DNA of 64,000 bases from Pedobacter chinensis (GTDB lineage: Bacteria > Bacteroidota > Bacteroidia > Sphingobacteriales > Sphingobacteriaceae), in contig NZ_QPKV01000010.1 in the NCBI RefSeq assembly GCF_003339865.1, positions 1-64,000 of the forward strand. Reading direction: 5' to 3'. Positions 1-8,452 of this stretch are shown here, in pieces. Each line of letters begins with the position of its first letter. Position 1 is the stretch's first letter. Below the pieces are notes generated by a model. That model saw only the letters and a program-made list of their open reading frames with translations. It was not told the origin of the DNA and searched no databases. A program made the translations under genes and the position numbers.

Positions 1-5
1 AATAT

Positions 6-116
<111 letters not shown>

Positions 117-146
117 TCTTAAAGCCCTAAAAGGGCATTGACAAGG

Positions 147-180
147 ACCCTTGCAGCAAAACTGCAGGGGTTTCTTCGTT
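147..180 (+). terminator. rRNA operon terminator
   Basis: A 10-bp stem (147-156 with 162-171, loop CAAAA, one G-T pair) is followed by a T-rich run. It lies 30 bases past the 5S gene, after a smaller GCCCT/AGGGC hairpin at 124-136. This is the expected intrinsic terminator of the rRNA operon. I recognise no gene between here and 377. Confidence 0.75.
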
Positions 181-376
181 CATAAAGGTTTTTGAGCAAG
201 GGAACGGAAAGCCCAAGGCGCGGGGACCGCATGTTGGGGACAACATGTTTGTCAGCGACAGGAGCTGGACCTTTCAAACCGCCTCAACGGAGATGATGGT
301 CTTAAACATTTTCTTAATTATTCACTAGGTTTTATTTAATTGAGCCTATCTTCGCTATAAATTAACACCAATAAAT

Positions 377-1687
377 TTGCAAAGCATATCACAGCTACTA
401 AAGGGAGAATTGAAGGGTGCCATTTCGGTAAAAATTTCAGAAGACCTTGAGCATTTTCCCGAACAGCTTTTTGATCTGGCAGATACTCTTGAATACCTGG
501 ATTTATCTTCCAATAAACTTAATCGTTTACCTCATGATTTTGGTCGATTAAAGAAGCTCAAAATCTTTTTTGCCTCTGATAATTTATTTACTGTTCTACC
601 AGAAGTTTTAGGTAATTGTCCTGATTTAGATATTGTAGGATTTAAATCCAATAGAATTGAAGTCATATCTCCTAAAGCTTTAAACCCGAATCTGAGGTGG
701 CTTATTCTTACCAATAATAAAATTGACAGCTTACCGCCAGGGATTGGGAATTGTGTAAAACTGCAGAAACTCATGTTAGCGGGAAACAGATTAACCAGTC
801 TACCGAAAGAACTTATGCGCTGCAAGAACTTAGCTTTGCTTAGAATATCGGCTAATTACTTAAAGCAGCTTCCACAATGGCTCATCTCCATGCCGAGTTT
901 ATCCTGGTTGGCTTTTTCGGGAAATCAAATAAGAGGAAACTTTGCATTTAATAATATTCCAACTGTAGATTTTGAACGGATCAATATTAAAGAGTTATTG
1001 GGAGAAGGTGCATCGGGAAGTATTTACCGGGCGTCAAAATTGAATAATCATGAAGTATTGAACGTTGCGGTAAAGATATTTAAGGGGAATGTAACAAGCG
1101 ATGGTTATCCTGAAGATGAAATGAATGCTTACATAGCCGCTGGATACCATCCCGCCATTGTTAAGTTGATTGGGAAAATAGATTTATCGCATGAGAATCA
1201 AAAAGGCTTGGTCATGGATTTAATTCCATCAAACTTTTATAATCTGGGTCGGCCTCCCAGCTTGCAGACTTGTACAAGAGATGTTTTTAATGTTGATATT
1301 GAATTGTCATTGGAGCAAATATTAGAAATTGCAATCAGCATTGCTTCAGTAGGTTTCCATTTACATTCACGAGGCATCATTCATGGTGACTTATACGCCC
1401 ATAATATCCTCATTAATAATGCGGGTAAGGCCTTATTTGGAGACTTTGGTGCTGCATCATTTTATGACCGGGAAAATGCCACTCAATCATTCTATATCGA
1501 AAGAATTGAGGTTAAAGCTTACGGGTATCTCCTGGATGATTTACTTTCGCTTTGTGGGCAAAATACACTTACTTTCTTCGTTGATGAAATGTGCAAATTG
1601 AGAGATAACTGCTTATCGCCAAATCATCATCTCCGTCCAGATTTTAAGGCTATTGTAGAAAAATTAGAAACCTTGAAAAACAATTAA
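377..1687 (+). CDS. Leucine-rich-repeat protein kinase
   Basis: A 436-residue protein with about seven leucine-rich repeats (residues 35-190, LxxLxxLxLxxN spacing) followed by a compact protein-kinase domain (about 203-436). The glycine loop is LGEGASG (209-215), the VAVK lysine is at about 233, the catalytic loop reads IIHGDLYAHN (H336, D338, N343), and the metal loop is GDFG (355-358). All core catalytic residues are present, although HRD is replaced by HGD. No transmembrane segment or signal peptide is visible, so it is probably a cytosolic Ser/Thr or dual-specificity kinase; the substrate is unknown. No ATG lies near the 5' end, so TTG at 377 is taken as the start. The 3' end overlaps the convergent rlmN by 3 bases. 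It sits alone after the rRNA operon. Confidence 0.85.
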   Translation: MQSISQLLKGELKGAISVKISEDLEHFPEQLFDLADTLEYLDLSSNKLNRLPHDFGRLKKLKIFFASDNLFTVLPEVLGNCPDLDIVGFKSNRIEVISPKALNPNLRWLILTNNKIDSLPPGIGNCVKLQKLMLAGNRLTSLPKELMRCKNLALLRISANYLKQLPQWLISMPSLSWLAFSGNQIRGNFAFNNIPTVDFERINIKELLGEGASGSIYRASKLNNHEVLNVAVKIFKGNVTSDGYPEDEMNAYIAAGYHPAIVKLIGKIDLSHENQKGLVMDLIPSNFYNLGRPPSLQTCTRDVFNVDIELSLEQILEIAISIASVGFHLHSRGIIHGDLYAHNILINNAGKALFGDFGAASFYDRENATQSFYIERIEVKAYGYLLDDLLSLCGQNTLTFFVDEMCKLRDNCLSPNHHLRPDFKAIVEKLETLKNN

Positions 1688-2739
1688 TTTTTAGCTTCTT
1701 CTTTTACCGCTAACTGACCACAAGCGGCATCAATATCTTTTCCACGGCTACGGCGAATATTTGTAGTAATGCCCTGACTTTTTAAGTAGTTAGCAAATGC
1801 ATCGATTTTATCGCCTTCGGCATTTGTGAAATCAGCAAAGGAAATGGGGTTGTATTCAATCAGGTTTACCTTGCAGGGGATATGCTTACAGAATTTAGCC
1901 AAATCCATTGCATCTGATAATTCATCGTTGAAATGATTAAAAACAATGTATTCGTAAGTAACCGGATTTTTGGTTTTAGCAAAGTAATATTTGAGTGCTT
2001 CAGACAACGATTTTAAAGAATTAGCCTCATTAATCGGCATAATCTCATTGCGTTTTTTATCATCAGCAGCATGTAGTGAAAGTGCCAGATTGAATTTTGC
2101 GCCATCATCTCCAAGTTTTTTAATCATTTTGGCAATTCCAGCGGTTGAAACTGTGATGCGTTTATAACTCATGTTTAAACCATCTGGTGCTGTAATACGC
2201 TCAATGGATTTAAGCACATTGGCATAATTCAAAAGCGGTTCACCCATTCCCATGTACACGATATTGGTTAATGGGTTATTGTAATTCTGCTTCGCTTGCT
2301 TATCGATTAAAACAACCTGATCATAAATTTCATCAGCATTTAAATTACGTTTGCGATCCATATAACCTGTAGCACAAAACTTACAGGTTAAACTACAACC
2401 CACCTGCGAACTCACGCAAGCAGTCATGCGATCTTCTAAAGGGATTAAAACGCCTTCAACAATATTTCCATCGGCCAAACGGAAAGTGTTCTTGATGGTA
2501 TGATCGTTACTGAACTGAGAATTGTTCACTTGAACAGCATTTATCGAGAAACTTTCGTCCAACGCTTTACGCAGATCTTTAGAAAGATTGCTCATGTCAT
2601 CAAAGTTAGTTGCCGATTTTTCCCATAACCACTGGTAAATTTGTTTTGCCCTGAAAGAAGGTTGCTGCATAGCAATTAAATGCTGTTGCAACTGAGACAA
2701 ATCCAGTGAGCGGATATCGATTTTTTTTGCTGTTACCAT
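1684..2739 (-). CDS. rlmN: 23S rRNA (adenine2503-C2)/tRNA methyltransferase RlmN
   Basis: Radical-SAM methyltransferase of about 351 residues that methylates C2 of A2503 in 23S rRNA and A37 of some tRNAs. The radical-SAM CxxxCxxC cluster is present as CSLTCKFC, followed by the GMGEPLLNY motif. The two extra RlmN cysteines are visible in TACVSSQVG and, near the C-terminus, DAACGQL. Length is normal for the family. An upstream in-frame ATG at 2748 would lie inside the TACCTTTG -7 box, so the ATG at 2739 is preferred. This would make the message nearly leaderless. It is convergent with the kinase gene. Confidence 0.95.
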   Translation of the reverse strand: MVTAKKIDIRSLDLSQLQQHLIAMQQPSFRAKQIYQWLWEKSATNFDDMSNLSKDLRKALDESFSINAVQVNNSQFSNDHTIKNTFRLADGNIVEGVLIPLEDRMTACVSSQVGCSLTCKFCATGYMDRKRNLNADEIYDQVVLIDKQAKQNYNNPLTNIVYMGMGEPLLNYANVLKSIERITAPDGLNMSYKRITVSTAGIAKMIKKLGDDGAKFNLALSLHAADDKKRNEIMPINEANSLKSLSEALKYYFAKTKNPVTYEYIVFNHFNDELSDAMDLAKFCKHIPCKVNLIEYNPISFADFTNAEGDKIDAFANYLKSQGITTNIRRSRGKDIDAACGQLAVKEEAKN

Positions 2740-2746
2740 TTGCTGC

Positions 2747-2754
2747 AAAGGTAC
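2747..2754 (-). promoter_or_regulatory. -7 box of rlmN
   Basis: TACCTTTG on the minus strand matches the Bacteroidota -7 consensus TAnnTTTG and ends 6 bases before the chosen rlmN ATG. The -33 match is weak. The initiation site would fall close to the start codon, implying a leaderless or near-leaderless transcript. Confidence 0.45.
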
Positions 2755-2828
2755 TTAAAAAGCTTTTAAGCTGAAAGGCTAAAGCAGAAAGCAAAGGTTT
2801 GATATATAGAATTTTACAATCTGTTGGC

Positions 2829-3788
2829 TTATCTTCCTCTGTGTTTTCCGTTTGATTTACTTTTCACAGGTCTGGCATTTCTATTTGAAGAATTGCCCTT
2901 GCTTGCAGGTTTAGCAGATGAATGGTTATTTGACTTTTTGCCGGCAGATTTATGTACAGGTTTTGAAGGCTTGAAAGATTTCTTAGGCTGTTCCTGTTTT
3001 AATTCCGGAATCTCTTCCCAGGAGTTGGTTTTCTTTTTGGTGTTTTTTGGTTTCGGAGAGGCTTCTGAAGATGATTTTTCGACACTTTTCATAATGCCAT
3101 TCATTTCTTCTTCTGTAAGTTCTCTAAACTCTCCTGTTGGAATGCCTTTTAAATTGACATTCATAATCCTTGTGCGTTCCAGCCTGGTTACTTCATAACC
3201 AAAATGTTCACACATTCTTCTGATTTGCCTGTTCAGGCCTTGAATTAAAATGATATTGAATACAAAAGTACTGATTTGACGGACCTTACATTTCCGGGTA
3301 TTTACTCCCAGAATCGGAACCCCGTTGCTCATCTCAAAAATGAAATCTTCAGTAATTGGTTTGTTTACTGTAACCACATATTCTTTCTCGTGTTTATTAC
3401 CTGCTCTAAGGATTTTATTCACGATATCGCCGTTATTGGTTAGAAAAATTAAACCGGATGAATCTTTATCTAACCTGCCGATTGGGAAAATACGCTCACT
3501 GTGGTTTACATAATCAACAATATTGTTTTTCACGTTCGATTCTGTTGTACTTGTAATGCCAACAGGTTTATTAAAAGCCAACAAGATGAAATTTGATTCT
3601 TCTTTGGGCTCAATGTTATGACCATTAACCATTACCCTATCTCCGGCAAAAACCTGATCGCCAATTTTGGCTCTTTTTCCATTGATGAAAACATTCCCTC
3701 TTTCGATAAATCTATCAGCCTCGCGACGAGAACACAATCCGCTTTCGCTGATGAATTTATTTAAACGGGTTGCAGCGTTATTGTTCAT
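2829..3788 (-). CDS. rluF: 23S rRNA pseudouridine synthase RluF-like
   Basis: A 319-residue RsuA/RluF-family pseudouridine synthase. It has an N-terminal S4 RNA-binding domain (residues 8-60, LNKFISESGLCSRREAD), then the catalytic domain with the active-site Asp in GRLDKDSSGLIFLTN. The QGLNRQIRRMCEHFGYEV and LERTRIMNV segments are close to RluF, which in E. coli modifies U2604 of 23S rRNA. After about residue 235 the protein continues as a lysine/serine/proline-rich tail of about 85 residues, predicted disordered. It is not needed for the fold and may be an RNA-binding extension. The start is supported by a -7-like box four bases upstream. Confidence 0.9.
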   Translation of the reverse strand: MNNNAATRLNKFISESGLCSRREADRFIERGNVFINGKRAKIGDQVFAGDRVMVNGHNIEPKEESNFILLAFNKPVGITSTTESNVKNNIVDYVNHSERIFPIGRLDKDSSGLIFLTNNGDIVNKILRAGNKHEKEYVVTVNKPITEDFIFEMSNGVPILGVNTRKCKVRQISTFVFNIILIQGLNRQIRRMCEHFGYEVTRLERTRIMNVNLKGIPTGEFRELTEEEMNGIMKSVEKSSSEASPKPKNTKKKTNSWEEIPELKQEQPKKSFKPSKPVHKSAGKKSNNHSSAKPASKGNSSNRNARPVKSKSNGKHRGR

Positions 3789-3792
3789 TCTG

Positions 3793-3800
3793 CAATTTTA
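3793..3800 (-). promoter_or_regulatory. -7-like box of rluF
   Basis: TAAAATTG on the minus strand, one mismatch to TAnnTTTG, ends four bases before the rluF ATG. The same TAAAATTGCAG string precedes the acyltransferase start near 60227, which supports a real element. No convincing -33 box is seen. Confidence 0.35.
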
Positions 3801-3932
3801 CGGAAATAATTTGTTTAATTAGCTACAGGGACTGTGGAGAAATTATACCGCAAAGCTCACAGCGCAACACCAAGAAATACACCAGGTTTAGTGTTTGCCG
3901 ATACCTTTCTCTGTGTGCACTGCGATTAAATA

Positions 3933-4430
3933 TTAAAAGTTTTGATCGTCGGCACTTGGGCCATAACTACCTGGAATTGGAATATCTAATAACCTTAAAT
4001 ATACACCCAACTGAGCTCTATGGTGCGTGGTTTGACTAAATGCAACGCGGATCATTTCATATTTGGTTAAATCGCTTAAAATTTGATCGCCATTACGCAA
4101 TATCCATTGTTTATTCAGGTTTTGTTGATCCATGTTTTCTAACTCCGATTTGCCACTTTGATAGCTTTCTTCTAAAAGTTTGAGCAAATCATCATTACTT
4201 TCCACTTTTTTCTCTTCGTATGGCGCTGTAGCGAAATCCAATTCATCAGTTGTGATTGCAAAGCTAACCCACCCGGGCAGCTCAGCAATATGACTGGCTA
4301 AGGATTTCATTTTCATGCTTTTTTCGTGTGGTGCCCAATCAAACTTGTCTGTTGGAACCAGCGCCAGGAATTTTTTTGTTGTGTTAAATTCGGCTTCAAA
4401 TTCTTTTAATAATAATTTAATAATATCCAT
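3933..4430 (-). CDS. DinB-family protein
   Basis: About 165 residues forming a DinB/YfiT-like four-helix bundle. The histidine triad typical of metal binding in this superfamily is visible: one His in LASHIAEL and the TTHHRAQL pair near the C-terminus, after the characteristic DWAPHEKSM and LPGWV motifs. DinB-like proteins are damage-inducible or act as thiol-dependent transferases; the substrate here is unknown. The frame stays open to an ATG at 4493, but family members start at the MDIIKLL methionine (4430), so that start is used. It is a single gene with no clear partner. Confidence 0.8.
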   Translation of the reverse strand: MDIIKLLLKEFEAEFNTTKKFLALVPTDKFDWAPHEKSMKMKSLASHIAELPGWVSFAITTDELDFATAPYEEKKVESNDDLLKLLEESYQSGKSELENMDQQNLNKQWILRNGDQILSDLTKYEMIRVAFSQTTHHRAQLGVYLRLLDIPIPGSYGPSADDQNF

Positions 4431-4651
4431 ATTCTGTTGTTTTGTTTTTTCAATTGTGTTTAGTTCCATTAATAACATGTCGGCTATACTCATGGTTTTT
4501 TGGGGTTTTGTTTACACAAAGAAAGAGCAGCGGAGTGACAACCCTATGGCAGTGTAAAATTTTATGATAAAATATTTTTATCATCATTAATGGTTCAAAA
4601 TTTTAGAAACTTAATTGATTGATTATCCTTAAAAAAAATTATGTTTGAAAT

Positions 4652-5392
4652 ATGGATAGTATCAAAATTAACACCGCTCAGAATATAGACATTGAATATG
4701 AAATTGCAGGTTTAGGAGAGCGAATAGCTGCCCGATGTATTGATTTAGCAGGCTTTGTAATTCTTTACTTTGTTGCTGTGATTTTGATGGTTGTGGCCTC
4801 ATTCAGCATGTCGAGCACAGCTGGAATCATTGTGCTTATTATTTATGTTGTAATTTTTGCTTTTTACGATTTAGTTTGTGAGTTAACCATGAATGGGCAA
4901 ACTTTTGGTAAAAAAATTTTGAAGATAAAAGTGGTGAGTCTGGAAGGTACACAACCTACATTAGGTCAATATATCATCAGGTGGTTGTTCAGGATGATTG
5001 ATTTTGGTTTTCCTTTGGGATGGGGTGTAATCGCCTTAGTTTCGGTAGCAGTTACTAAAAACCATCAGCGCTTAGGTGATTTACTTGCTAAAACAACTTT
5101 GATCAAAACAACTCCCCGCACACAAATTAATAATGTTGCCTTTAATTTTACATTGCCAGAAGAATACCAGCCTCAGTTTAAAGAAGTTTTGCATTTAACT
5201 GATCGGGATATTGAATTGATTCATGAAGTACTTACCGGATATTATCAAACTGGCCATGCCGATTTGATTTATGCCATGGCTGCAAAAACCAAAGATCATA
5301 TTTTCGTAACTATTCCGGCAGGCATGAATGAATTACAGTTTTTAGAAACAGTGTTGAAGGACTATAATTATATTACAAGTACGAGCCAATAA
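4652..5392 (+). CDS. RDD-family membrane protein
   Basis: A 246-residue protein with an N-terminal RDD domain. The conserved Arg and Asp are in ERIAARCIDLAGF (TM1 around residues 35-55); TM2 is around 60-77, and a third hydrophobic segment around 120-138 is followed by the conserved HQRLGDLLAKT. The last 90 residues are soluble and acidic, unlike minimal RDD proteins. RDD proteins are thought to act in ion transport or cell-envelope processes, but no substrate can be assigned. Its 3' end lies 1 base from the convergent DUF2752 gene, and with the CD225 gene beyond it forms a cluster of small membrane proteins. Confidence 0.85.
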   Translation: MDSIKINTAQNIDIEYEIAGLGERIAARCIDLAGFVILYFVAVILMVVASFSMSSTAGIIVLIIYVVIFAFYDLVCELTMNGQTFGKKILKIKVVSLEGTQPTLGQYIIRWLFRMIDFGFPLGWGVIALVSVAVTKNHQRLGDLLAKTTLIKTTPRTQINNVAFNFTLPEEYQPQFKEVLHLTDRDIELIHEVLTGYYQTGHADLIYAMAAKTKDHIFVTIPAGMNELQFLETVLKDYNYITSTSQ

Positions 5393-5393
5393 T

Positions 5394-5789
5394 TCAAGCT
5401 GCCAAATATTTGAATAGTTGATAGGGCAGATTTCTGGCAATCCAAAACAGTATTACTATTGTGAATATTATTTTAGGCGTCACTGGACTGTACCATATCT
5501 TTAGATCGTGATCTTCCTTGGTTAAGTAGGATGCTACTTTGAAGAAAAAGTGAATGATAAGAACAGGTAAACTCATAACCAGCAATAAGTTGTAATTAGC
5601 AGCTTGAATAATATCTCCGTGAAGCAATGAGTGAATAGCTCTCTGTGAGCCACATCCCGGACAATCCAGATTAAATAATTTATGGAAAGGACACTCGGGA
5701 AAGAAATTGTACACCTCAGGATTAAATTTATAGTACACCATCGAAAGCGCAATAAAAATAATTAATCCTAAGGTGTACTTAAATTTCAT
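5394..5789 (-). CDS. DUF2752 membrane protein
   Basis: A 131-residue protein with about three transmembrane helices and the diagnostic DUF2752 motif CPGCGSQRAIHSLLHGD around residues 44-60, preceded by the CPFHKLF cysteine. The function of the family is unknown. The ATG begins immediately after the stop of the upstream CD225 gene, so the two are almost certainly co-transcribed and probably translationally coupled. DUF2752, CD225 and RDD proteins often sit together in Bacteroidota (general knowledge). Confidence 0.8.
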   Translation of the reverse strand: MKFKYTLGLIIFIALSMVYYKFNPEVYNFFPECPFHKLFNLDCPGCGSQRAIHSLLHGDIIQAANYNLLLVMSLPVLIIHFFFKVASYLTKEDHDLKIWYSPVTPKIIFTIVILFWIARNLPYQLFKYLAA

Positions 5790-6134
5790 TTATCTGTAAT
5801 TACTCATCATTGCACCACCCAATCCAAGAACAAAGAAGAAAATGAAATAGAGAACATATACACCGATTCCTATAAAAAAACCAATCTTCGTCCATTTTGC
5901 TGCTGCCGCAGATGCCGCTTGTGCGCCTGCATAGTCGCCAATTGCATATTTACTGTTCACATTTGCAGCATTTACAATTCCAGCTATACCTAATGGTAAA
6001 CAACAAAAAATTGTGACCAAAATTGATTCTACCAACCAGTTTTTTGGAGCAGGTCCGGGATGGTTTCCAAACCGCGATTGGCCAAATGGTTGTTGACCGA
6101 AAGGTGGTTGACCTTGAGGTTGTTGATCTTCCAT
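5790..6134 (-). CDS. CD225/dispanin-family protein
   Basis: A 114-residue protein with a proline/glutamine/phenylalanine-rich N-terminus of about 30 residues (PFGQQPFGQ repeats). A CD225/dispanin two-helix region follows: the first helix around NWLVESILVTIFCCLPLG, then the GIVNAANVNSKYAIGDYAGA loop, then the second helix. Dispanins include animal IFITM proteins; bacterial members are uncharacterised. It is the first gene of the CD225-DUF2752 pair, abutting the next gene with no intergenic base. Confidence 0.8.
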   Translation of the reverse strand: MEDQQPQGQPPFGQQPFGQSRFGNHPGPAPKNWLVESILVTIFCCLPLGIAGIVNAANVNSKYAIGDYAGAQAASAAAAKWTKIGFFIGIGVYVLYFIFFFVLGLGGAMMSNYR

Positions 6135-6222
6135 AATTAATACTTAAGTTTTTAGGGTGATTTAAATAGTTAAACTAAAGTAAAATTTTTAATTTAAAAA
6201 ACGGAAGAAAATAGGCGCTGAA

Positions 6223-6945
6223 TTATTTTAATATAGCGGTAATCTTTGGCTTTAAAGCATTTGCCCACTCGCTATACATTTTTGCACTCGGATGAAGCCC
6301 GTCACTTGCGATTAAAGCGGGGTCGGTTATTGCATGTCTTGAGGCTGGAGTGATATCAGTATAGCTCACACCTGCTGCAAGTGTAACTTCCTGATTTATG
6401 GTATTAAAATTATCGATTTCTTCAGCAATGATTTGTGGACTTTTTCCAGCGTTTTTCCCGAATGGAGTTACACCCCAGTCGGGGATGGAAACCACAAAAA
6501 CCTTTGTTTTATCGCCATTGGCAAATGAGATTGCAGTTTGCAGCAATTCTGAAAACTCTTTTTTATAAGTTGCAATGGAGTAACCCCGATATTGATTATT
6601 TACACCGATTAATAGCGTAACAAAATCGAATTTTTGAGTGAGTTTTTCATGATTAATAGCACGTTGCAGTTCATCTGTAGTCCATCCGGTAGTTGCAATA
6701 ATTTTTGGCTGAACCACATTAATACCTTGTTCTTTGAGTAGGTTTTGCAATTGATATGGAAAGGACTCTGCTGGTTTAACCGATTCGCCAATGGTATACG
6801 AATCGCCTAAGGCTAAATAGGTATAAGCTTTGCCCGAAACAGAGATTTTTTGATTTTCTAGCTGGTTAGCCGTGGTCATATTTTCTTCTTTTGTACAGCT
6901 CGAAGTTAAGAAAGAAAACAAAACGGCACTCAATAAAACTTTCAT
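6223..6945 (-). CDS. SGNH/GDSL hydrolase lipoprotein
   Basis: A 240-residue SGNH hydrolase. The nucleophile Ser is in block I GDSYTIGE, the oxyanion Asn is in block III GVNNQYRG, and the Asp-x-x-His pair is in DGLHPSAKMY near the C-terminus, so it is predicted active. The N-terminus has a short hydrophobic segment ending LTSSC, a lipobox, placing the protein as a membrane-anchored lipoprotein. Likely esterase, lipase or carbohydrate esterase; the substrate is not inferable. It is transcribed on the same strand as lipB, 50 bases downstream of it, and may be read with that unit. Confidence 0.85.
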   Translation of the reverse strand: MKVLLSAVLFSFLTSSCTKEENMTTANQLENQKISVSGKAYTYLALGDSYTIGESVKPAESFPYQLQNLLKEQGINVVQPKIIATTGWTTDELQRAINHEKLTQKFDFVTLLIGVNNQYRGYSIATYKKEFSELLQTAISFANGDKTKVFVVSIPDWGVTPFGKNAGKSPQIIAEEIDNFNTINQEVTLAAGVSYTDITPASRHAITDPALIASDGLHPSAKMYSEWANALKPKITAILK

Positions 6946-6995
6946 GTTCCAATTTACGTAAAAGGTAGATTAAAAGTTTTAAAGAGAGAATTAGG

Positions 6996-7721
6996 CTAAA
7001 CCAGGTTCATTTTGAAAAGATCAGCAATATGATTTTTCAGCTTCTCTTTTACTTCTTCCATGTTTAGCTTATATCCAAGTTCCTTTTCAAGCGAGGTAAC
7101 AGCTTTATCGTCTATTCCGCAGGGAACAATGTTTTTAAAATAATCCAGATCTACATTCACGTTAAAAGCAAATCCATGCATGGTAACCCAACGGCTGCAG
7201 CGAACGCCCATCGCACAGATTTTCCGTGCTTTATCATTGTCTGCATCCAACCAAACCCCAGTATATCCGGGGTAACGGCCAGCTACAATGCCGTAGTCCT
7301 GAAGTGTTAAAATAACAGCTTCTTCCAAAGTGCGGAGATACAAATGAATATCAGTAAAGAAATTATCTAAGTCCAAAATTGGATACCCTACAATTTGGCC
7401 AGGTCCATGATAGGTAATATCGCCACCACGATTAATTTTATAATAAGTGGCCTGTTTATCTTTAAGGCCTTGTTCATCTAACAATAAATTTTCTGGATGT
7501 CCGCTTTTTCCTAAGGTATAAACGTGGGGATGTTCATTAAAAATGAGATAATTTGGAGTGGGTAAATGCGTACCGTTAACTCTATTTTCAGTTTTTAAAG
7601 CAACAGTTTGGTTGAGCAAATCTTCCTGCCGATCCCAGGCTTCCTGATAATCTGTTAATCCCCAATCTATAAATTGTGTTGGAACTAAATCGATCACTAA
7701 TTGTTTTTCATCCATCTCCAT
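6996..7721 (-). CDS. lipB: Octanoyl-[ACP]:protein N-octanoyltransferase LipB
   Basis: A 241-residue LipB, which transfers octanoate from octanoyl-ACP to lipoyl domains as the first step of lipoate biosynthesis. Hallmarks are RGGDITYHGPGQIVGYPILD, the TGVWLD and ICAMGVRCSRWVTMHGFAFN motifs, the catalytic Cys in IVPCGI and the active-site Lys in DKAVTSL. An in-frame second Met (7715) is an alternative start. It follows the phosphopantetheinyl transferase gene by 12 bases in the same direction; both enzymes act on acyl carrier protein, one by installing its arm and one by using its acyl cargo. Confidence 0.95.
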   Translation of the reverse strand: MEMDEKQLVIDLVPTQFIDWGLTDYQEAWDRQEDLLNQTVALKTENRVNGTHLPTPNYLIFNEHPHVYTLGKSGHPENLLLDEQGLKDKQATYYKINRGGDITYHGPGQIVGYPILDLDNFFTDIHLYLRTLEEAVILTLQDYGIVAGRYPGYTGVWLDADNDKARKICAMGVRCSRWVTMHGFAFNVNVDLDYFKNIVPCGIDDKAVTSLEKELGYKLNMEEVKEKLKNHIADLFKMNLV

Positions 7722-7733
7722 ATCTCATTAAAA

Positions 7734-8381
7734 TTATGCATTATTGGCAACGTAGCCTAACATGTACCCATCATTGGTTTTGAAATAGCTCACTGTCAGT
7801 TCTTTTGTTCCCGAAGGTAGTTCAACTATGGCATTTAAATTTCCTTCATTTTTTAATTTAAAAGGTTTAATGTGGATGTCACGCTTAAATTCCAAACCTT
7901 TTTTTCCATGCCATTTATAAATCGCCTCTTTAGCACACCAGGCAACATAAAGTCCATCCATATTATCACCAATTTGTTTCTGAGCAAGTTCTATATCGCT
8001 CAGAAATTTATGTTTTATGCTTTTTATTTTATGCTTGATTAATTCAATATCAACTCCAACAGCATATTTTTTACTGATCATCACAGCGGCATAATCGTAA
8101 GAGTGACTTAAAGAGATCTGATAATCTAAATTTGTTAAATAAGGCTTACCATCCTCATCAAACTGGCAATCGATATACTCTTTCGTATTCAACATGGTTC
8201 TGAGCAGAAGCCTCGTACTTAGCCAATGTAGCAGCCTTTTGCCATTATTTAGTGATGAGATAATATCAAGTTCATGTTGCTTAAGCTGAAGGCCAGCCAA
8301 CATTTCAGCTTCAGTTTCTTCAATTTTCCAGATTGCAAGAACCGAATGCTCATCAACATTTTTATTATAAACTATTGGCAT
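7734..8381 (-). CDS. 4'-phosphopantetheinyl transferase superfamily protein
   Basis: A 215-residue Sfp-type phosphopantetheinyl transferase. The Mg/CoA-binding motif is YAVGVDIELIK and the second signature is WCAKEAIYKWHGKKGLEF. The family moves the phosphopantetheine arm of CoA onto a serine of carrier proteins. The Sfp-like length, rather than AcpS length, suggests broad specificity, possibly including the fatty-acid ACP. It is first in a two-gene unit with lipB. Confidence 0.9.
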   Translation of the reverse strand: MPIVYNKNVDEHSVLAIWKIEETEAEMLAGLQLKQHELDIISSLNNGKRLLHWLSTRLLLRTMLNTKEYIDCQFDEDGKPYLTNLDYQISLSHSYDYAAVMISKKYAVGVDIELIKHKIKSIKHKFLSDIELAQKQIGDNMDGLYVAWCAKEAIYKWHGKKGLEFKRDIHIKPFKLKNEGNLNAIVELPSGTKELTVSYFKTNDGYMLGYVANNA

Positions 8382-8452
8382 TTATAAAATTGAGATTAGC
8401 ATGCAAAATTATCTTAATTAATTGATAATTTAGGCCAAAAATACGCATAAAA

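Noticed and set aside
181..376. Possible small RNA after the rRNA terminator
   Set aside because: It has only a short imperfect hairpin near 230-247 and no recognisable family; too little evidence to call.
2824..3198. Plus-strand frame opposite the rluF tail
   Set aside because: Its Leu/Phe-rich translation is simply the complement of the Lys/Ser-rich tail codons of rluF.
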